Source of the DNA: Micromonospora chokoriensis
Lineage (GTDB): Bacteria; Actinomycetota; Actinomycetes; Mycobacteriales; Micromonosporaceae
DNA: 64,000 bases
NCBI RefSeq assembly: GCF_000718555.1
Contig: NZ_JOAN01000015.1
Location: forward strand, 124,001 to 188,000
Direction of reading: 5' to 3'
Both the position numbers and the translations under genes were made by a program. This document shows positions 1-9,872 of the stretch, piece after piece (position 1 is the first letter of the stretch; every line of letters starts with the position of its first letter). Below the pieces are notes generated by a model. It searched no databases and was not told the DNA's origin. It worked only from the letters and a program-made list of their open reading frames with translations.

Positions 1-663
1 GCCGGGGCCGCCCTCGGTGGGCTGGTGATGACCACTGCCGGTACGGCGGCAGTGCTGCTCAGCGCACTGGTCTTCGCCGTCGGGGTGATCCCGCTGCTGG
101 CCATCCGGCTCGGCAAGCTGCCCCTGCCGCCCATCACCCTGCCGACCTCGACCCCCGAGGGGGAGCCGGAGCGGGCCCGGGATCTGCCGGACCGGAGCCG
201 GGTGCACGCCGCGGTGATCCGCACCGAGGAGATGCTCACCGGGATGTTGATCGGCCACGCGGTGCTGGCGGCAGCCACGGCGGTCGTACTCGCGGTTGCC
301 GGCGCAACGGCCGGTCGGGTGCTGGTGGCGGTCACCGCGGCGGTGCTGCTGCTGCGGTCGCGGCTGTTCGTGGCGCTGCGACACCGGGTGCCGACGGTGC
401 TCGCCGGGCTGGCCGGCTACGCGGTGTTGGGCGCTGTGCTTGTCGCCCGGGTCGACGAGACCGGGCGGCTGGCGCTGGTCCTCGGCGGGGCGGCGCTGGC
501 CCTGGTGGCCGTCGCCGGCGGCACCGGGTACGCCCGCCGGCCGGTCTCGCCGTACCTCGGAAGGGTCGCGGATCTCACCGACACGGCCCTGGTGGTCGCC
601 GTGGTGCCGATCGCCTGCGCGGTGCTCGACCTGTACGACCGGGCCCGAGGGCTGCTCGGTTGA
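1..663 (+). CDS. eccD: EccD-type type VII secretion membrane protein, C-terminal part
   Basis: The frame is open from the first base of the window, so this is the 3' part of a longer gene (220 codons including stop). What is seen is about six hydrophobic segments around a charged loop (PDRSRVHAAVIRTEEMLTG) and the tail SPYLGRVADLTDTALVVAVV, which match the C-terminal half of EccD, the polytopic channel subunit of ESX/type VII secretion in the inner membrane. The N-terminal ubiquitin-like domain would lie upstream. Other esx/ecc genes are expected to the left. It converges on ppa. Confidence 0.8.
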   Translation, partial: AGAALGGLVMTTAGTAAVLLSALVFAVGVIPLLAIRLGKLPLPPITLPTSTPEGEPERARDLPDRSRVHAAVIRTEEMLTGMLIGHAVLAAATAVVLAVAGATAGRVLVAVTAAVLLLRSRLFVALRHRVPTVLAGLAGYAVLGAVLVARVDETGRLALVLGGAALALVAVAGGTGYARRPVSPYLGRVADLTDTALVVAVVPIACAVLDLYDRARGLLG

Positions 664-694
664 GCGACCCTCGGGCCCGGTGCGTCAGCGGTCG

Positions 695-1201
695 TCAGTG
701 GGCGGATTCGCCGCGCGCCTCGGCGTCCCGGGCCCGCTGGTAGGAGGCGTGGATCTCGGCCTCGGCCTCGGTGCGGCCGACCCAGGTCGCGCCCTCCACC
801 GACTTGCCGGGCTCCAGGTCCTTGTACACCTCGAAGAAGTGCTGGATCTCCAGGCGGTCGAACTCGCCCAGGTGGTGGATGTCGCGCAGGTGCTCCTGAC
901 GAGGGTCCTCGTAGGGGACGCAGAGGACCTTGTCGTCCCCGCCCTTCTCGTCGGTCATCCGGAACATGCCGATGGTGCGGCAGCGGATCAGGCAGCCCGG
1001 GAAGGTCGGTTCGGGGACGAGCACGAGCGCGTCCAGCGGGTCGCCGTCCTCGCCCAGCGTGCCCTCAATGAACCCGTAGTCGGCCGGGTACTGGGTGGAC
1101 GTGAAGAGGGTGCGGTCCAGCCGGATCCGGCCGGTCGCGTGGTCCACCTCGTACTTGTTCCGGTGACCCTTGGGGATCTCAACCGTCACGTCGAAATCCA
1201 T
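695..1201 (-). CDS. ppa: inorganic pyrophosphatase
   Basis: Hydrolyses pyrophosphate to phosphate in the cytoplasm, driving biosynthetic reactions. The 168-aa product begins [20 protein letters not shown] and contains the acidic signature [12 protein letters not shown] of family I soluble pyrophosphatases; length is normal. The frame stays open far upstream, but the ATG at 1201 has a GAGGGAG ribosome site seven bases before it, while a GTG at 1207 is too close to that site. Monocistronic, divergent from dacB. Confidence 0.95.
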   Translation of the reverse strand: MDFDVTVEIPKGHRNKYEVDHATGRIRLDRTLFTSTQYPADYGFIEGTLGEDGDPLDALVLVPEPTFPGCLIRCRTIGMFRMTDEKGGDDKVLCVPYEDPRQEHLRDIHHLGEFDRLEIQHFFEVYKDLEPGKSVEGATWVGRTEAEAEIHASYQRARDAEARGESAH

Positions 1202-1298
1202 CTGCACGCTCCCTCGTCTGCCCACGCTGGCTAACGGAACCAATGGCGGCCCTCCGGACGGGTGAATGCCCACCCGCCGACTCCGGCCGCCGCATAGT

Positions 1299-1311
1299 CT
1301 TCGGACCGAAG
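1299..1311. promoter_or_regulatory. 13-bp palindrome in the ppa-dacB divergent region
   Basis: CTTCGGACCGAAG is a perfect 6+1+6 palindrome, about 98 bp upstream of ppa and 43 bp upstream of dacB. It could be an operator or a short hairpin. No regulator can be named. Confidence 0.3.
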
Positions 1312-1353
1312 TAGTGTCACCCAAGCCGATTTTCGCTGGGGGAGGAGGGGGTC

Positions 1354-3147
1354 GTGGGGAGGGAAGATTCACACTACCGCCCGGACAGGGGCTCTGTGCA
1401 CGGTACGGGACGATCCGGCTCCGGCGGTGCCAAGGGTCGGGTTCCGGTGCCGGATGCCCACCTCCCACGAACTCCCGAACCACCGGCGCCGACCCCGGAG
1501 AGGGTGCCCGAGCGACCGCCGCCGTTGCCGTGGCACCCACCGACCGGGTCGGCATCGCCCAGTCCGAACTTCGGTCGCTACCCGGTAACCGGCGCCGAGC
1601 GGCCGATGAGCGGCCCGCCGCGCGGCAGCGCCCAGGTCCCGGTCGGCCCGTCCGGTCCCGGTGGGGTTCCCCCACTGGGCCCGCCGATCTCCGCGCTGCC
1701 GGCGTCCGCCGGTCCCGCACCGGCACCCGCGACGCCGCCCCGCCGCAAGCGGCTGCCGGTGGTGCTGGCCGCCGTGCTCCTGCTGGTGCTCGTCAGCGTC
1801 GGAGTCGTGATCACTCGTCCCGGCCCGGTCGCCGGATGGCTGGGCGACGACGCTGGGTCCGCGTCGAACGCCGGTGGTGTGACCCCGGACCCGGCTCCGT
1901 CGGATGTGCTTGCCGGCCCGGATCAGAACGCCCCGCTGCCGACCCCGGACGGGGTTCGTGCCGCGCTCGATCCGCTGGTCGGCGCCGCCGCACTGGGCGA
2001 CCGGGTGAACGTCTCGGTCGCCGACGTGATCACCGGCCAGACGCTGTTCGACAAGGGGGCGGACGACGGCACCGTCCCCGCCTCGGTGACCAAGCTGGTG
2101 ACCGCGGTGACCGTTTTGGCTGCCCGAGGGCCCGGCTACCGGATTCCCACCCGTGTGGTGGCCGGCGCGAAAGCTGGCGAGGTGGTCATCATCGGTGGCG
2201 GCGACCCGACCCTCGCGATCAACAAGAAGGGCTACTACACGGGTGCGGCACGTCTCGACGAGTTGGCCGCCCAGGTGCGCACCGCGCTCGGCGGCACCAA
2301 GCCGACGAGTGTGATCGTCGACGGCTCGGTCTACTCCGGTCCGGTCTACGGCCCCGGCTGGGACGACGACATCCCGACCGGCGGGTCGGGCGGGGCGATA
2401 ACCGCGTTGATGACCGACGGCGCGCGTACCGACCCGGGCGTCGAGCACGGGTCCGCCCAGCGGTTCGCTGAGCCGGACCTGGCCGCCGGGAAGGCGTTCG
2501 CGCGGCTGCTCGGTGTGCCGACCGACGCCGTGAAGCGTGGCACCGCCCCGGCCGGCGCCAGCCCGGCGCCCGGCACCGAACTGGGCGTGGTGCAGTCTCC
2601 GCCGCTGATCCGGCTGGTCGACGTCATGATCAGCGAGAGCGACAACATGGTGGCTGAGGCGCTCGCCCGTCAGGTCGCGTTGGCCCGCAACGAGCCGGCC
2701 TCGTTCGACGGGGGTGCCGCCGCCATGGACGCCGAGGTGGCCGAGTTGGGCCTGCCGGCCGACGAGATCACCGTCTCCGACGGCAGCGGCCTGTCCCGTC
2801 GCAACCGGATCAGCCCGTCGCTGCTGACCGACCTGATCCGGTTGGCCGCCAGCCCGGATCATCCGGAGCTGGCCGGCGTCTTCGGCGGCCTGCCGGTGGG
2901 TGGTTGGTCGGGGACGCTGAACGAGCGCTACCGCACCGCCGCGGGCACCGCCGCCGGTGCGGGCAGCGTCCGGGCCAAGACCGGCACGCTCTCCTCCGTG
3001 CACGCCATCGCGGGCCTGGTCACCACCGCCGACGGCCGGCTGCTGACCTTCGCGGTGCTCACCGACCGGGCGCCGGGGGAGAAGGACACCGCCCAGCCGG
3101 CACTGGACCGGATCAGCTCCGCGCTGGCCCGCTGCGGCTGCCGCTGA
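1354..3147 (+). CDS. dacB: D-alanyl-D-alanine carboxypeptidase/endopeptidase, PBP4 (S13) family
   Basis: A 597-aa penicillin-binding protein that trims peptidoglycan stem peptides outside the membrane. A Pro/Gly-rich cytoplasmic tail of about 130 residues precedes one membrane anchor (about 133-152). The catalytic motifs are all present: SVTK (Ser244, Lys247), SDN (429-431) and KTG (542-544). The long gap between the first two motifs is characteristic of PBP4. The GTG start has GGAGGAGGGG four to thirteen bases upstream. It heads the actinobacterial dacB-metalloprotease-tilS-hpt-ftsH run. Confidence 0.93.
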   Translation: MGREDSHYRPDRGSVHGTGRSGSGGAKGRVPVPDAHLPRTPEPPAPTPERVPERPPPLPWHPPTGSASPSPNFGRYPVTGAERPMSGPPRGSAQVPVGPSGPGGVPPLGPPISALPASAGPAPAPATPPRRKRLPVVLAAVLLLVLVSVGVVITRPGPVAGWLGDDAGSASNAGGVTPDPAPSDVLAGPDQNAPLPTPDGVRAALDPLVGAAALGDRVNVSVADVITGQTLFDKGADDGTVPASVTKLVTAVTVLAARGPGYRIPTRVVAGAKAGEVVIIGGGDPTLAINKKGYYTGAARLDELAAQVRTALGGTKPTSVIVDGSVYSGPVYGPGWDDDIPTGGSGGAITALMTDGARTDPGVEHGSAQRFAEPDLAAGKAFARLLGVPTDAVKRGTAPAGASPAPGTELGVVQSPPLIRLVDVMISESDNMVAEALARQVALARNEPASFDGGAAAMDAEVAELGLPADEITVSDGSGLSRRNRISPSLLTDLIRLAASPDHPELAGVFGGLPVGGWSGTLNERYRTAAGTAAGAGSVRAKTGTLSSVHAIAGLVTTADGRLLTFAVLTDRAPGEKDTAQPALDRISSALARCGCR

Positions 3148-3227
3148 CCGTCGCCGGTACGGGGTGACGCGGTCGCCATCGGCGTCGATCGAGGGCGCGA
3201 GCCCGGGCCGAGGTGTCGCGGCGCGGG

Positions 3228-3239
3228 TACGGTGGGTCC
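3228..3239 (+). promoter_or_regulatory. leaderless -10 box for the metalloprotease gene
   Basis: TACGGT (3228-3233) lies exactly six bases before the ATG at 3240, the geometry of a leaderless actinobacterial promoter. Confidence 0.55.
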
Positions 3240-4310
3240 ATGGCGCAGTTCGTGGACTGGGATCTGGCCGCCGCCACCGCGGGGGCGTTGAGCAAGTCGG
3301 GCCCCCGCGTGTCGTACGCCGAAGCCACCGACGTGGTCGGCGACCTGCGCCGGCTGACCGACGAGGCGGCCGGGCACGTGGCCGACTACACGGGGCTGCG
3401 GGCGCAGGTGTCGCATCCGCCGGTTCGGGTGGTCGATCGCCGGGACTGGGCCGCGACCAACATCGCCGGGCTCCGCGAAGTGATCACCCCGCTGGTGAGT
3501 CGGCTCTCCGGCGACAAGCAGCCGGGTGCGCTGACCGAGGCGATCGGCTCCCGGCTGACCGGGGTGCAGGCCGGGACGGTGCTGGCGTACCTCTCCGGCC
3601 GGGTGCTCGGCCAGTACGAGGTCTTCTCGGCCGACCCGGGCCAACTGCTGCTTGTCGCACCGAACATCGTCGAGGTGGAGCGCAAGCTCGGCGCCGACCC
3701 ACGGGACTTCCGGCTCTGGGTGTGTCTGCACGAGGTCACCCACCGCACCCAGTTCACGGCCGTGCCGTGGATGCGTGCCTACTTCCTCAGCGAGGTGCAG
3801 GCGTTCGTCGACGCCTCGTCGAGCGGGAGTGAGCACCTCGTCGAGCGGCTGCGGCGCGGGGTGGCCACGCTGTCCGAGGCGGTCCGTGACCCGGAGAGCC
3901 GCACCAGCGTGCTGGACATCGTGCAGACCCCGGCGCAGCGGGCCGTACTGGACCGACTCACCGCGTTGATGACCCTGCTGGAGGGGCACGCCGAGTTCGT
4001 CATGGACGGCGTCGGCCCGCAGGTGATCCCGAGCGTGGAGCGGATCCGGGCGTCGTTCAATCGACGTCGGGAGGCGGGCAACCCGCTGGAGAAGGCGATC
4101 CGCCGGCTGCTCGGGGTGGACGTCAAGATGCGCCAGTACGCCGAGGGGCGCAAGTTCGTGCACGGTGTGGTGGAACGCGTCGGCATGGACGGCTTCAACT
4201 CGATCTTCAACTCGCCGCTGACCCTGCCCCGACTGTCGGAGTTGGGCGACCCGGACGCCTGGGTCGCCCGGGTGCACGGCCCCGCCGGCACCTTCCCGGC
4301 CGCTGGCTGA
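3240..4310 (+). CDS. zinc-dependent metalloprotease, DUF2342 / F420-biosynthesis-associated family
   Basis: 356 aa. The zinc site HEVTH is at 164-168, with a later conserved stretch LLEGHAEFVMDG that probably supplies the third ligand. This combination defines the actinobacterial DUF2342 family, often labelled coenzyme F420 biosynthesis-associated although its substrate is unknown. The gene sits between dacB and tilS as in other actinobacteria. The ATG at 3240 is chosen because a -10-like box lies six bases upstream; an in-frame ATG at 3213 is less likely. No signal peptide, so probably cytoplasmic. Confidence 0.85.
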   Translation: MAQFVDWDLAAATAGALSKSGPRVSYAEATDVVGDLRRLTDEAAGHVADYTGLRAQVSHPPVRVVDRRDWAATNIAGLREVITPLVSRLSGDKQPGALTEAIGSRLTGVQAGTVLAYLSGRVLGQYEVFSADPGQLLLVAPNIVEVERKLGADPRDFRLWVCLHEVTHRTQFTAVPWMRAYFLSEVQAFVDASSSGSEHLVERLRRGVATLSEAVRDPESRTSVLDIVQTPAQRAVLDRLTALMTLLEGHAEFVMDGVGPQVIPSVERIRASFNRRREAGNPLEKAIRRLLGVDVKMRQYAEGRKFVHGVVERVGMDGFNSIFNSPLTLPRLSELGDPDAWVARVHGPAGTFPAAG

Positions 4311-4320
4311 TCACCCGCCG

Positions 4321-5313
4321 GTGGCCGTTCTCGCCCCGCCGGTGGCCGCGATCCGGGTGGCGGTCCGCCGCGTCCTGACCGGTCTGCCGTCCGACGGCCC
4401 GGTCCTGGTCGCCTGCTCCGGGGGTGCCGACTCGCTCGCTCTCGCGGCGGCCGCCGTCTTCGTGGCACCTCGGTTGGGCCACAGCGCGGCGCTCGTCACC
4501 GTCGACCATGGCTTGCAGGACGGCTCCGCGGAGCGCGCCGAGGCGGTCGCCAGTTGGGGGCGGGAGGTCGGGTTCGCGTCGGCGACGGTGGTCCGGGTGG
4601 AGGTGGCCGGGCGCCCCGGCGGGCCGGAGGCGGCTGCCCGCGACGCCCGCTACCAGGCGTTGACCGAGGTGGCCCGGCAGCAGAACGCGGTCGCGGTGCT
4701 CACCGGGCACACCCGGGACGACCAGGCGGAGACGGTGCTGCTCGCGCTGGCCCGGGGCGCTGGCCCACGAGGGCTGGCCGGGATGCCCGCCCGGCGGGAC
4801 CTGGGCGGCGTGCCGCTGCTGCGCCCGCTGCTGGAGATCGGTCGGGAGCAGACCCGCGCCGCGTGTGCCGTGCACGGGCTGAGCCCGTGGCAGGACCCGC
4901 ACAACACCGACCCGTCGTACGCCCGCTCCCGGGTGCGGGCCGACCTGCTGCCGGCGCTGGTGCGGGCGCTCGGGCCGGGCGTGGTGGACAACCTCGCGCG
5001 TACCGCCCGGCTGGTGGCCGCCGACAACGCCGCGCTCGACGAGCTGGCGGCGGCGGCGCTGGCGGCGGCCCGGCACCCCGCCGGTGGGCTCTCGGTGCCG
5101 GAGTTGGCCGCCCTGGCCCCCGCGGTACGCGGCCGGGTGCTGCACGCCTGGGCACGTGAGCTGGGTGCGGTGCCGGCTGCCCTGTCGTACCGGCACGTCG
5201 CCGCGCTGGACGCCCTGGTCATTCATTGGCGTGGCCAGGGCCCGGCCGACCTGCCGGGTGGTCTGCGGGTGCTCCGGCGCGCCGACCGGTTGGCGCCGGT
5301 GGACCCCACTTGA
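4321..5313 (+). CDS. tilS: tRNA(Ile)-lysidine synthase
   Basis: Converts the wobble cytidine of the CAU-anticodon isoleucine tRNA to lysidine using ATP and lysine, so that AUA is read as Ile. The PP-loop SGGADS is at residues 33-38, and GHTRDDQAETVLL follows in the N-type ATPase domain. At 330 aa it is short and lacks most of the C-terminal domains of the E. coli enzyme, as is usual in actinobacteria. The GTG start lies ten bases after the metalloprotease stop, so the two are probably cotranscribed. Nearby in-frame GTGs (4342, 4357) are alternative starts. Confidence 0.93.
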   Translation: MAVLAPPVAAIRVAVRRVLTGLPSDGPVLVACSGGADSLALAAAAVFVAPRLGHSAALVTVDHGLQDGSAERAEAVASWGREVGFASATVVRVEVAGRPGGPEAAARDARYQALTEVARQQNAVAVLTGHTRDDQAETVLLALARGAGPRGLAGMPARRDLGGVPLLRPLLEIGREQTRAACAVHGLSPWQDPHNTDPSYARSRVRADLLPALVRALGPGVVDNLARTARLVAADNAALDELAAAALAAARHPAGGLSVPELAALAPAVRGRVLHAWARELGAVPAALSYRHVAALDALVIHWRGQGPADLPGGLRVLRRADRLAPVDPT

Positions 5314-5314
5314 T

Positions 5315-6277
5315 CTAGACGCTGTGCGCGCGGTCCCGGAAGGTGGTCCGGTAGCTGTGTGGGGTGGCACCGACCCGGCGGCTGAAGTGGTGCCGCAGCG
5401 CCGCCGCGTCGCTGAAGCCGGCCTGGTCGGCGACCGCCTCCACGCTCAACGGGGTCTCCTCCAACAGCCGTCGGGCGAGCAGCACCCGCTGGTTGGTGAG
5501 CCAGTCGTGCGGGGTGGTGCCGGTCTCGGCGCGGAACCGGCGGGCGAACGTGCGGGGCGCCATGCCGGCGCGGGCGGCCAACTCCTCCACGGTGATCGTC
5601 CGGTCCAGGTGACCCATCAACCACTCCAGCACCGGTTCGAGGGTGGGTGCCTCGGGCGCCTTCGGGATGGGCGCCTCGACGTACTGGGACTGGCCGCCGT
5701 CGCGGTGCGGCGGGACCACCATCCGCCGGGCCAGCCGGGTCGCGGTGGCCGAGCCGTGCTCCTGGCGGATCAGGTGCAGGCACGCGTCGATGCCGGCCGC
5801 CGTGCCGGCGCTGGTGAGCAACCGACCGTCCTGGACGTAGAGCGAGTTGCACCGCACCCGAGCGCGCGGGTGCCGGCGTTGCAGCTCGTCCACGTACCGC
5901 CAGTGGGTCGTGCACTCGCGGTCGTCGAGCAGCCCGGCCTCGCCGAGTAGGAAGGCTCCGGAGCAGACGCTGAACAGGTGCGCGCCGCGGGCGTCGGCCC
6001 GGCGGAGCGCGTCGAGCACCGGGCCGGGGACGGTGGTGCCCTGGCTGTGCGCGGGGATGGCCACCAGGTCGGCCTCGTCGACCGGGCCGAGGCCGGCGTG
6101 TGGCGTGAGGTGGAAGCCGGACGAGGTACGCACGGGAGCGCCGTCCGGGCTGCACACCTGGAAGCGGTAGGCGGGGAAACCGTCGGCTGTCCGGTCGGTG
6201 CCGAACACCTCGGCCAGCACGCCGAGCTCGAAGGGAGCGACCTGGTCGAGGGCGAGGACGGCAACGGACCGCAGCAT
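5315..6277 (-). CDS. GlxA-family transcriptional regulator (DJ-1/PfpI-like plus AraC HTH)
   Basis: 320 aa. The N-terminal half is a DJ-1/PfpI-like domain with the nucleophile-elbow motif FSVCSGAFLLGEAGLL; the C-terminal half is an AraC-type double helix-turn-helix (EELAARAGMAPRTFARRF, then VADQAGFSDAAALRHHF). Such proteins are cytoplasmic regulators, usually of adjacent or catabolic genes; the ligand is unknown. It ends one base from the tilS stop and interrupts the tilS-hpt order. ATG 6277 is chosen because TACCCT lies six bases upstream with no clear ribosome site. A longer frame to 6505 is considered spurious. Confidence 0.88.
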   Translation of the reverse strand: MLRSVAVLALDQVAPFELGVLAEVFGTDRTADGFPAYRFQVCSPDGAPVRTSSGFHLTPHAGLGPVDEADLVAIPAHSQGTTVPGPVLDALRRADARGAHLFSVCSGAFLLGEAGLLDDRECTTHWRYVDELQRRHPRARVRCNSLYVQDGRLLTSAGTAAGIDACLHLIRQEHGSATATRLARRMVVPPHRDGGQSQYVEAPIPKAPEAPTLEPVLEWLMGHLDRTITVEELAARAGMAPRTFARRFRAETGTTPHDWLTNQRVLLARRLLEETPLSVEAVADQAGFSDAAALRHHFSRRVGATPHSYRTTFRDRAHSV

Positions 6278-6289
6278 GTGACGAGGGTA
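6278..6289 (-). promoter_or_regulatory. leaderless -10 box for the GlxA-type regulator
   Basis: On the minus strand TACCCT (6289-6284) is six bases before the ATG at 6277. Confidence 0.5.
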
Positions 6290-6427
6290 ACCCCACAGGT
6301 GGCAGTAAATCGATGACCGATGGCATTCCTGCCACTGTCCGGCCGCTTCGCGAGGTCGCAGACTGGTCTCAGTCCGGTGCGCACCGGCGGCGAAACCATC
6401 AGCAATCATGCGAAAGTGAGCGCCGCC

Positions 6428-6565
6428 ATGGAGTTCCTGCTCTTCCTCCTGTTCCTCGTCCTGCTCGTCGCCGCCTCGGCGGCTGGGCTCACCGTCGACA
6501 GCCACGATTCGGCCGACTGGAAGCCCAGCGACGGTGGCCGCCGCTGGCAGTCACGTACCAACTGA
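6428..6565 (+). CDS. small single-pass membrane protein, unknown function
   Basis: 45 aa: a strongly hydrophobic N-terminus (MEFLLFLLFLVLLVAASAAG) then a polar tail rich in D, S, W and R. It could be a membrane micropeptide or an uncleaved signal anchor. The ribosome site is poor, and an in-frame ATG at 6320 would lengthen it. It lies between the divergent regulator and hpt, followed by a hairpin at 6598-6629. Not assigned to a family. Confidence 0.45.
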   Translation: MEFLLFLLFLVLLVAASAAGLTVDSHDSADWKPSDGGRRWQSRTN

Positions 6566-6597
6566 TGCTTTTAGCGCAATTTGCGGAGAAAATCTTT

Positions 6598-6629
6598 GGC
6601 GGGACCGCGCCAAAAGGTGCGGCCCCGCC
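6598..6629 (+). terminator. hairpin before hpt
   Basis: Fourteen-base arms (6598-6611 and 6616-6629) with a four-A loop; one mismatch and one wobble pair. It could end transcription of the small membrane gene or act in the hpt leader. There is no U tract. Confidence 0.4.
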
Positions 6630-6665
6630 GACGGAGGCCATCCGACGTACGGCAGGCTAGGAGTC

Positions 6666-7241
6666 ATGGCTGACGGCTCCTGGTACGACGCCGACATCGA
6701 CCACGTGATCATCTCTGAGGCGCAGATCCGCGAGAAGACAGCGGAGCTTGCCAAGCAAATCTCCGCCGACTACGCCCACGTGAGCGACGGACTTCTGCTG
6801 GTGTGCGTGCTCAAGGGTGCGGTGATGTTCATGGCGGACTTCGCCCGGGCGCTGGGCCGTAACGGCCCGCCGGCGGAGCTCGACTTCATGGCCATCTCGT
6901 CCTACGGCCAGGGCACCACCTCCTCCGGGGTGGTCCGCATCCTCAAGGACCTGGACCGGGACATCGCCGGTCGGCACGTGGTGGTCGTCGAGGACATCGT
7001 CGACTCCGGGCTCACGCTCTCCTGGCTGCTGCGCTACCTCGAGTCGCGCTCGGCGGCGAGCGTCGAGGTGGTCGCCCTGTTCCGCAAGCCGGACGCGGTG
7101 AAGGTGCCGGTCGGAGTGAAGTACGTCGGCTTCGACATCCCCACCGAGTTCGTGGTCGGCTACGGCCTCGACTTCGGTGAGCGCTACCGGGAGCTGCCGT
7201 ACGTCGGGGTGCTCAAGCCCGAGGTCTACGCCCGCTCCTGA
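6666..7241 (+). CDS. hpt: hypoxanthine phosphoribosyltransferase
   Basis: Salvages hypoxanthine (and guanine) to IMP/GMP with PRPP. The 191-aa product has the PRPP-binding motif [11 protein letters not shown] (residues 105-115) and the family features LKGAVMF near residue 50 and [17 protein letters not shown] near the end. The ATG at 6666 is preceded by AGGAG only two bases away, an unusually tight spacing. hpt directly before ftsH is the conserved actinobacterial arrangement; here a 529-bp gap separates them. Confidence 0.95.
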   Translation: MADGSWYDADIDHVIISEAQIREKTAELAKQISADYAHVSDGLLLVCVLKGAVMFMADFARALGRNGPPAELDFMAISSYGQGTTSSGVVRILKDLDRDIAGRHVVVVEDIVDSGLTLSWLLRYLESRSAASVEVVALFRKPDAVKVPVGVKYVGFDIPTEFVVGYGLDFGERYRELPYVGVLKPEVYARS

Positions 7242-7770
7242 CGCCGGGCCCGACCTCTCGGCCCGCCCCGATCGCCGGCATGAGGCCGACTCGCATCGGC
7301 ATCCATCAAGCCGACGTTCAGCGCGCTCTCAGTTGTTGCGGTTACCGTGGAGCACGGTGGCCCGGAGGTTACTCCGCGCTCGACCCATTCGATCGCGTGA
7401 CCGGGCGCTCGGGTGGCCGAGCCGGACTCCCGCCACGCTGGTCTCTACCCGGACCCGCCGTACGTTCGGTGCGGTGCTGGTGAGCTGCCCACGGTGCGTG
7501 TCGTCGATGTCGAAGGCACGCCGAGCGCGGGGGGCTCGCAGGCTCGCTCCGTGCGTACTCGGTCTTTTGGTGGTGCACGACTGCGGGGCTCGCAAGCTCA
7601 CTCCTCGCGTACACGGTGTACCGTCGAATGACCGCGGCGCGGCAGTTTTCGCGCCTCGGGGTCGAGGCCGGCCCGCACGGCGGCTCCGGCCGCCGCTCAG
7701 CGCGGCGACACCATCAGACGGTCAGGACGTCGATCAGGAGGATGCGGGCGCTCTGGCGCTCGACAACAGT
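7242..7770. other. long hpt-ftsH intergenic region
   Basis: 529 bp without a convincing gene. It holds two degenerate copies of a GC-rich dispersed repeat (7527-7618) and a short dyad, CCGTGGAGCACGG, near 7343-7355 that may belong to the ftsH promoter region. The ftsH frame stays open through it, but nothing in that translation resembles FtsH. Confidence 0.6.
7531..7618 (-). repeat. two tandem copies of a dispersed repeat also present before nadC
   Basis: Copies begin at 7531 and 7585 (period 54); over 32 bases they agree at 27 positions. Read on the minus strand, the copy at 7585 matches the nadC-leader element at 41316-41351 over 31 bases, apart from five extra bases (41329-41333) in the nadC copy. 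Function unknown. Confidence 0.75.
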
Positions 7771-9789
7771 ATGGAACGTACGCGTTTCTTCCGCCGACCG
7801 GTGGTCTGGATCATCCTGGTCATCCTCGGCGCCGTTGTGCTCAGTCAGCTGTTCACCAGTGGTCCCAGCTACCACCGCGTGGACACTTCCGTTGCGCTCG
7901 ACCAGCTGCACACCGCCAAGATCAATAAGGTGGTCTTCCAGGACAAGGAGCAGACGCTCCAGCTGGACCTGGCTCAGAAGACCAAGTTCGGCAAGACCGA
8001 GACCAACAAGATCGAGGCCCAGTTCCCGTACCAGACCGGCGACGAGATCTGGAACGAGGTGCTGGACGCCAAGGCCGCCAACCGGGTCACCGGCCCGGCC
8101 GACGCCAAGGTCTCCTCGGACAGCATCTGGGTGAGCCTGCTGGTCAACCTGCTGCCGATCGCGTTGCTCGTCCTCCTGCTGCTGTTCTTCATGTCGCAGA
8201 TGCAGGGCGGCGGCTCCCGGGTGCTCAACTTCGGCAAGTCCAAGGCGAAGATGATCACCAAGGACACTCCGAAGACGACCTTCGCGGACGTCGCGGGTGC
8301 CGAGGAAGCCGTCGAAGAGCTGTACGAGATCAAGGACTTCCTGCAGAACCCTGCGAAGTACCAGGCTCTGGGCGCCAAGATTCCGAAGGGCGTGCTGCTC
8401 TTCGGTCCGCCCGGCACCGGCAAGACGCTGCTGGCCCGCGCGGTCGCCGGCGAGGCCGGGGTGCCGTTCTACTCCATCTCCGGCTCCGACTTCGTGGAGA
8501 TGTTCGTCGGTGTCGGCGCCAGCCGGGTCCGTGACCTGTTCGAGCAGGCCAAGACGAACGCCCCGGCGATCGTCTTCGTCGACGAGATCGACGCCGTCGG
8601 CCGGCACCGTGGCGCCGGCATGGGCGGCGGCCACGACGAGCGCGAGCAGACGCTCAACCAGCTGCTCGTCGAGATGGACGGCTTCGACACCAAGGGCGGG
8701 GTCATCCTGATCGCCGCCACCAACCGGCCGGACATCCTCGACCCGGCGCTGCTGCGCCCGGGCCGGTTCGACCGGCAGATCCCGGTGGACGCCCCCGACA
8801 TGGAGGGCCGCAAGGCCATCCTGCGGGTGCACGCCAAGGGCAAGCCGTTCACCCCCGACGTCGACCTCGACGCGGTGGCACGACGGACCCCGGGCTTCAG
8901 CGGCGCCGACCTGGCCAACGTGATCAACGAGTCGGCCCTGCTCACCGCCCGCAAGGAACAGCGGGCGATCAGCAACGACTCGCTCGAAGAGTCGATCGAC
9001 CGGGTGATCGCAGGTCCGCAGCGACGGACCCGCGTGATGAGCGACCAGGAAAAGAAGATCACCGCGTACCACGAGGGTGGCCACGCGCTGGTCGCCTGGG
9101 CGCTGCCGCACGCCGCGCCGGTGCACAAGGTGACGATCCTGTCCCGTGGTCGCTCGCTGGGCCACACCCTGGTGCTCCCGACCGAAGACAAGTACACCCA
9201 GACCCGCGCCGAAATGATCGACACCCTGGCGTACGCGCTGGGCGGTCGCGCCGCTGAGGAACTGGTCTTCCACGAGCCGACCACCGGTGCCGGCAACGAC
9301 ATCGAGAAGGCCACCCAACTGGCCCGCGCGATGATCACCCAGTACGGCATGAGCTCCAAGCTCGGCGCGATCAAGTACGGCACCAGCGGGGACGAGCCGT
9401 TCCTCGGCCGCAACATGGGCCACGAGCGGGACTACTCGGACTCGGTGGCCGCCGAGATCGACGGCGAGATGCGGGCGTTGGTCGAGCTGGCGCACGACGA
9501 GGCCTGGGAGATCCTGGTGGAATACCGGGACGTCCTGGACAACATCGTGCTCGAGCTGATGGAGAAGGAGACCCTCTCCACGGCCGACATGGCGCGGATC
9601 TGCTCCCGGGTGGTCAAGCGCCCGCCGCTGGCGCCGTACAACGGCTTCGGCAAGCGCCAGCCCTCCACCGAGCCGCCCGTGCTCACCCCCGCGGAGAAGG
9701 ACAAGCTCAAGGCACAGGCCCAGGCCGACGGCGCGCAGGCGGCGGTCGGCGGCGGGGCACCGTCCAACAACTCGGACGGCACGCACTGA
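7771..9789 (+). CDS. ftsH: ATP-dependent zinc metalloprotease FtsH
   Basis: Membrane-anchored AAA+ protease that degrades membrane and regulatory proteins. 672 aa: membrane segment about 10-32, an extracytoplasmic domain, a second segment about 127-150, the AAA+ module with Walker A GPPGTGKT (212-219) and Walker B IVFVDEID, then the zinc site HEGGH (434-438), and a polar tail. The start [10 protein letters not shown] is the usual actinobacterial N-terminus, yet no ribosome site lies at the normal distance; an AGGAGG about 29 bases upstream is too far. The leader may be structured or the start unusual. Confidence 0.95.
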   Translation: MERTRFFRRPVVWIILVILGAVVLSQLFTSGPSYHRVDTSVALDQLHTAKINKVVFQDKEQTLQLDLAQKTKFGKTETNKIEAQFPYQTGDEIWNEVLDAKAANRVTGPADAKVSSDSIWVSLLVNLLPIALLVLLLLFFMSQMQGGGSRVLNFGKSKAKMITKDTPKTTFADVAGAEEAVEELYEIKDFLQNPAKYQALGAKIPKGVLLFGPPGTGKTLLARAVAGEAGVPFYSISGSDFVEMFVGVGASRVRDLFEQAKTNAPAIVFVDEIDAVGRHRGAGMGGGHDEREQTLNQLLVEMDGFDTKGGVILIAATNRPDILDPALLRPGRFDRQIPVDAPDMEGRKAILRVHAKGKPFTPDVDLDAVARRTPGFSGADLANVINESALLTARKEQRAISNDSLEESIDRVIAGPQRRTRVMSDQEKKITAYHEGGHALVAWALPHAAPVHKVTILSRGRSLGHTLVLPTEDKYTQTRAEMIDTLAYALGGRAAEELVFHEPTTGAGNDIEKATQLARAMITQYGMSSKLGAIKYGTSGDEPFLGRNMGHERDYSDSVAAEIDGEMRALVELAHDEAWEILVEYRDVLDNIVLELMEKETLSTADMARICSRVVKRPPLAPYNGFGKRQPSTEPPVLTPAEKDKLKAQAQADGAQAAVGGGAPSNNSDGTH

Positions 9790-9799
9790 GCAACGACCC

Positions 9800-9833
9800 G
9801 ACGGCCAGCTCCCCACACCGGGAGCTGGCCGTC
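9800..9833 (+). terminator. perfect 14-bp hairpin between ftsH and folE
   Basis: Arms 9800-9813 and 9820-9833 are exactly complementary around a six-base loop; there is no U tract. It lies between the ftsH stop and the folE start and may terminate or attenuate read-through, or stabilise the ftsH mRNA end. Confidence 0.6.
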
Positions 9834-9872
9834 TCCGCGACCGAACCCGACGGCGACGACGAGCTGGACTAC

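Noticed and set aside
1369..3003. 544-codon minus-strand frame opposite dacB
   Set aside because: Shadow of dacB with Arg/Gly/His-rich composition.
7177..7770. 198-codon N-terminal extension of FtsH
   Set aside because: Overlaps hpt and repeat DNA; translation has no FtsH features.
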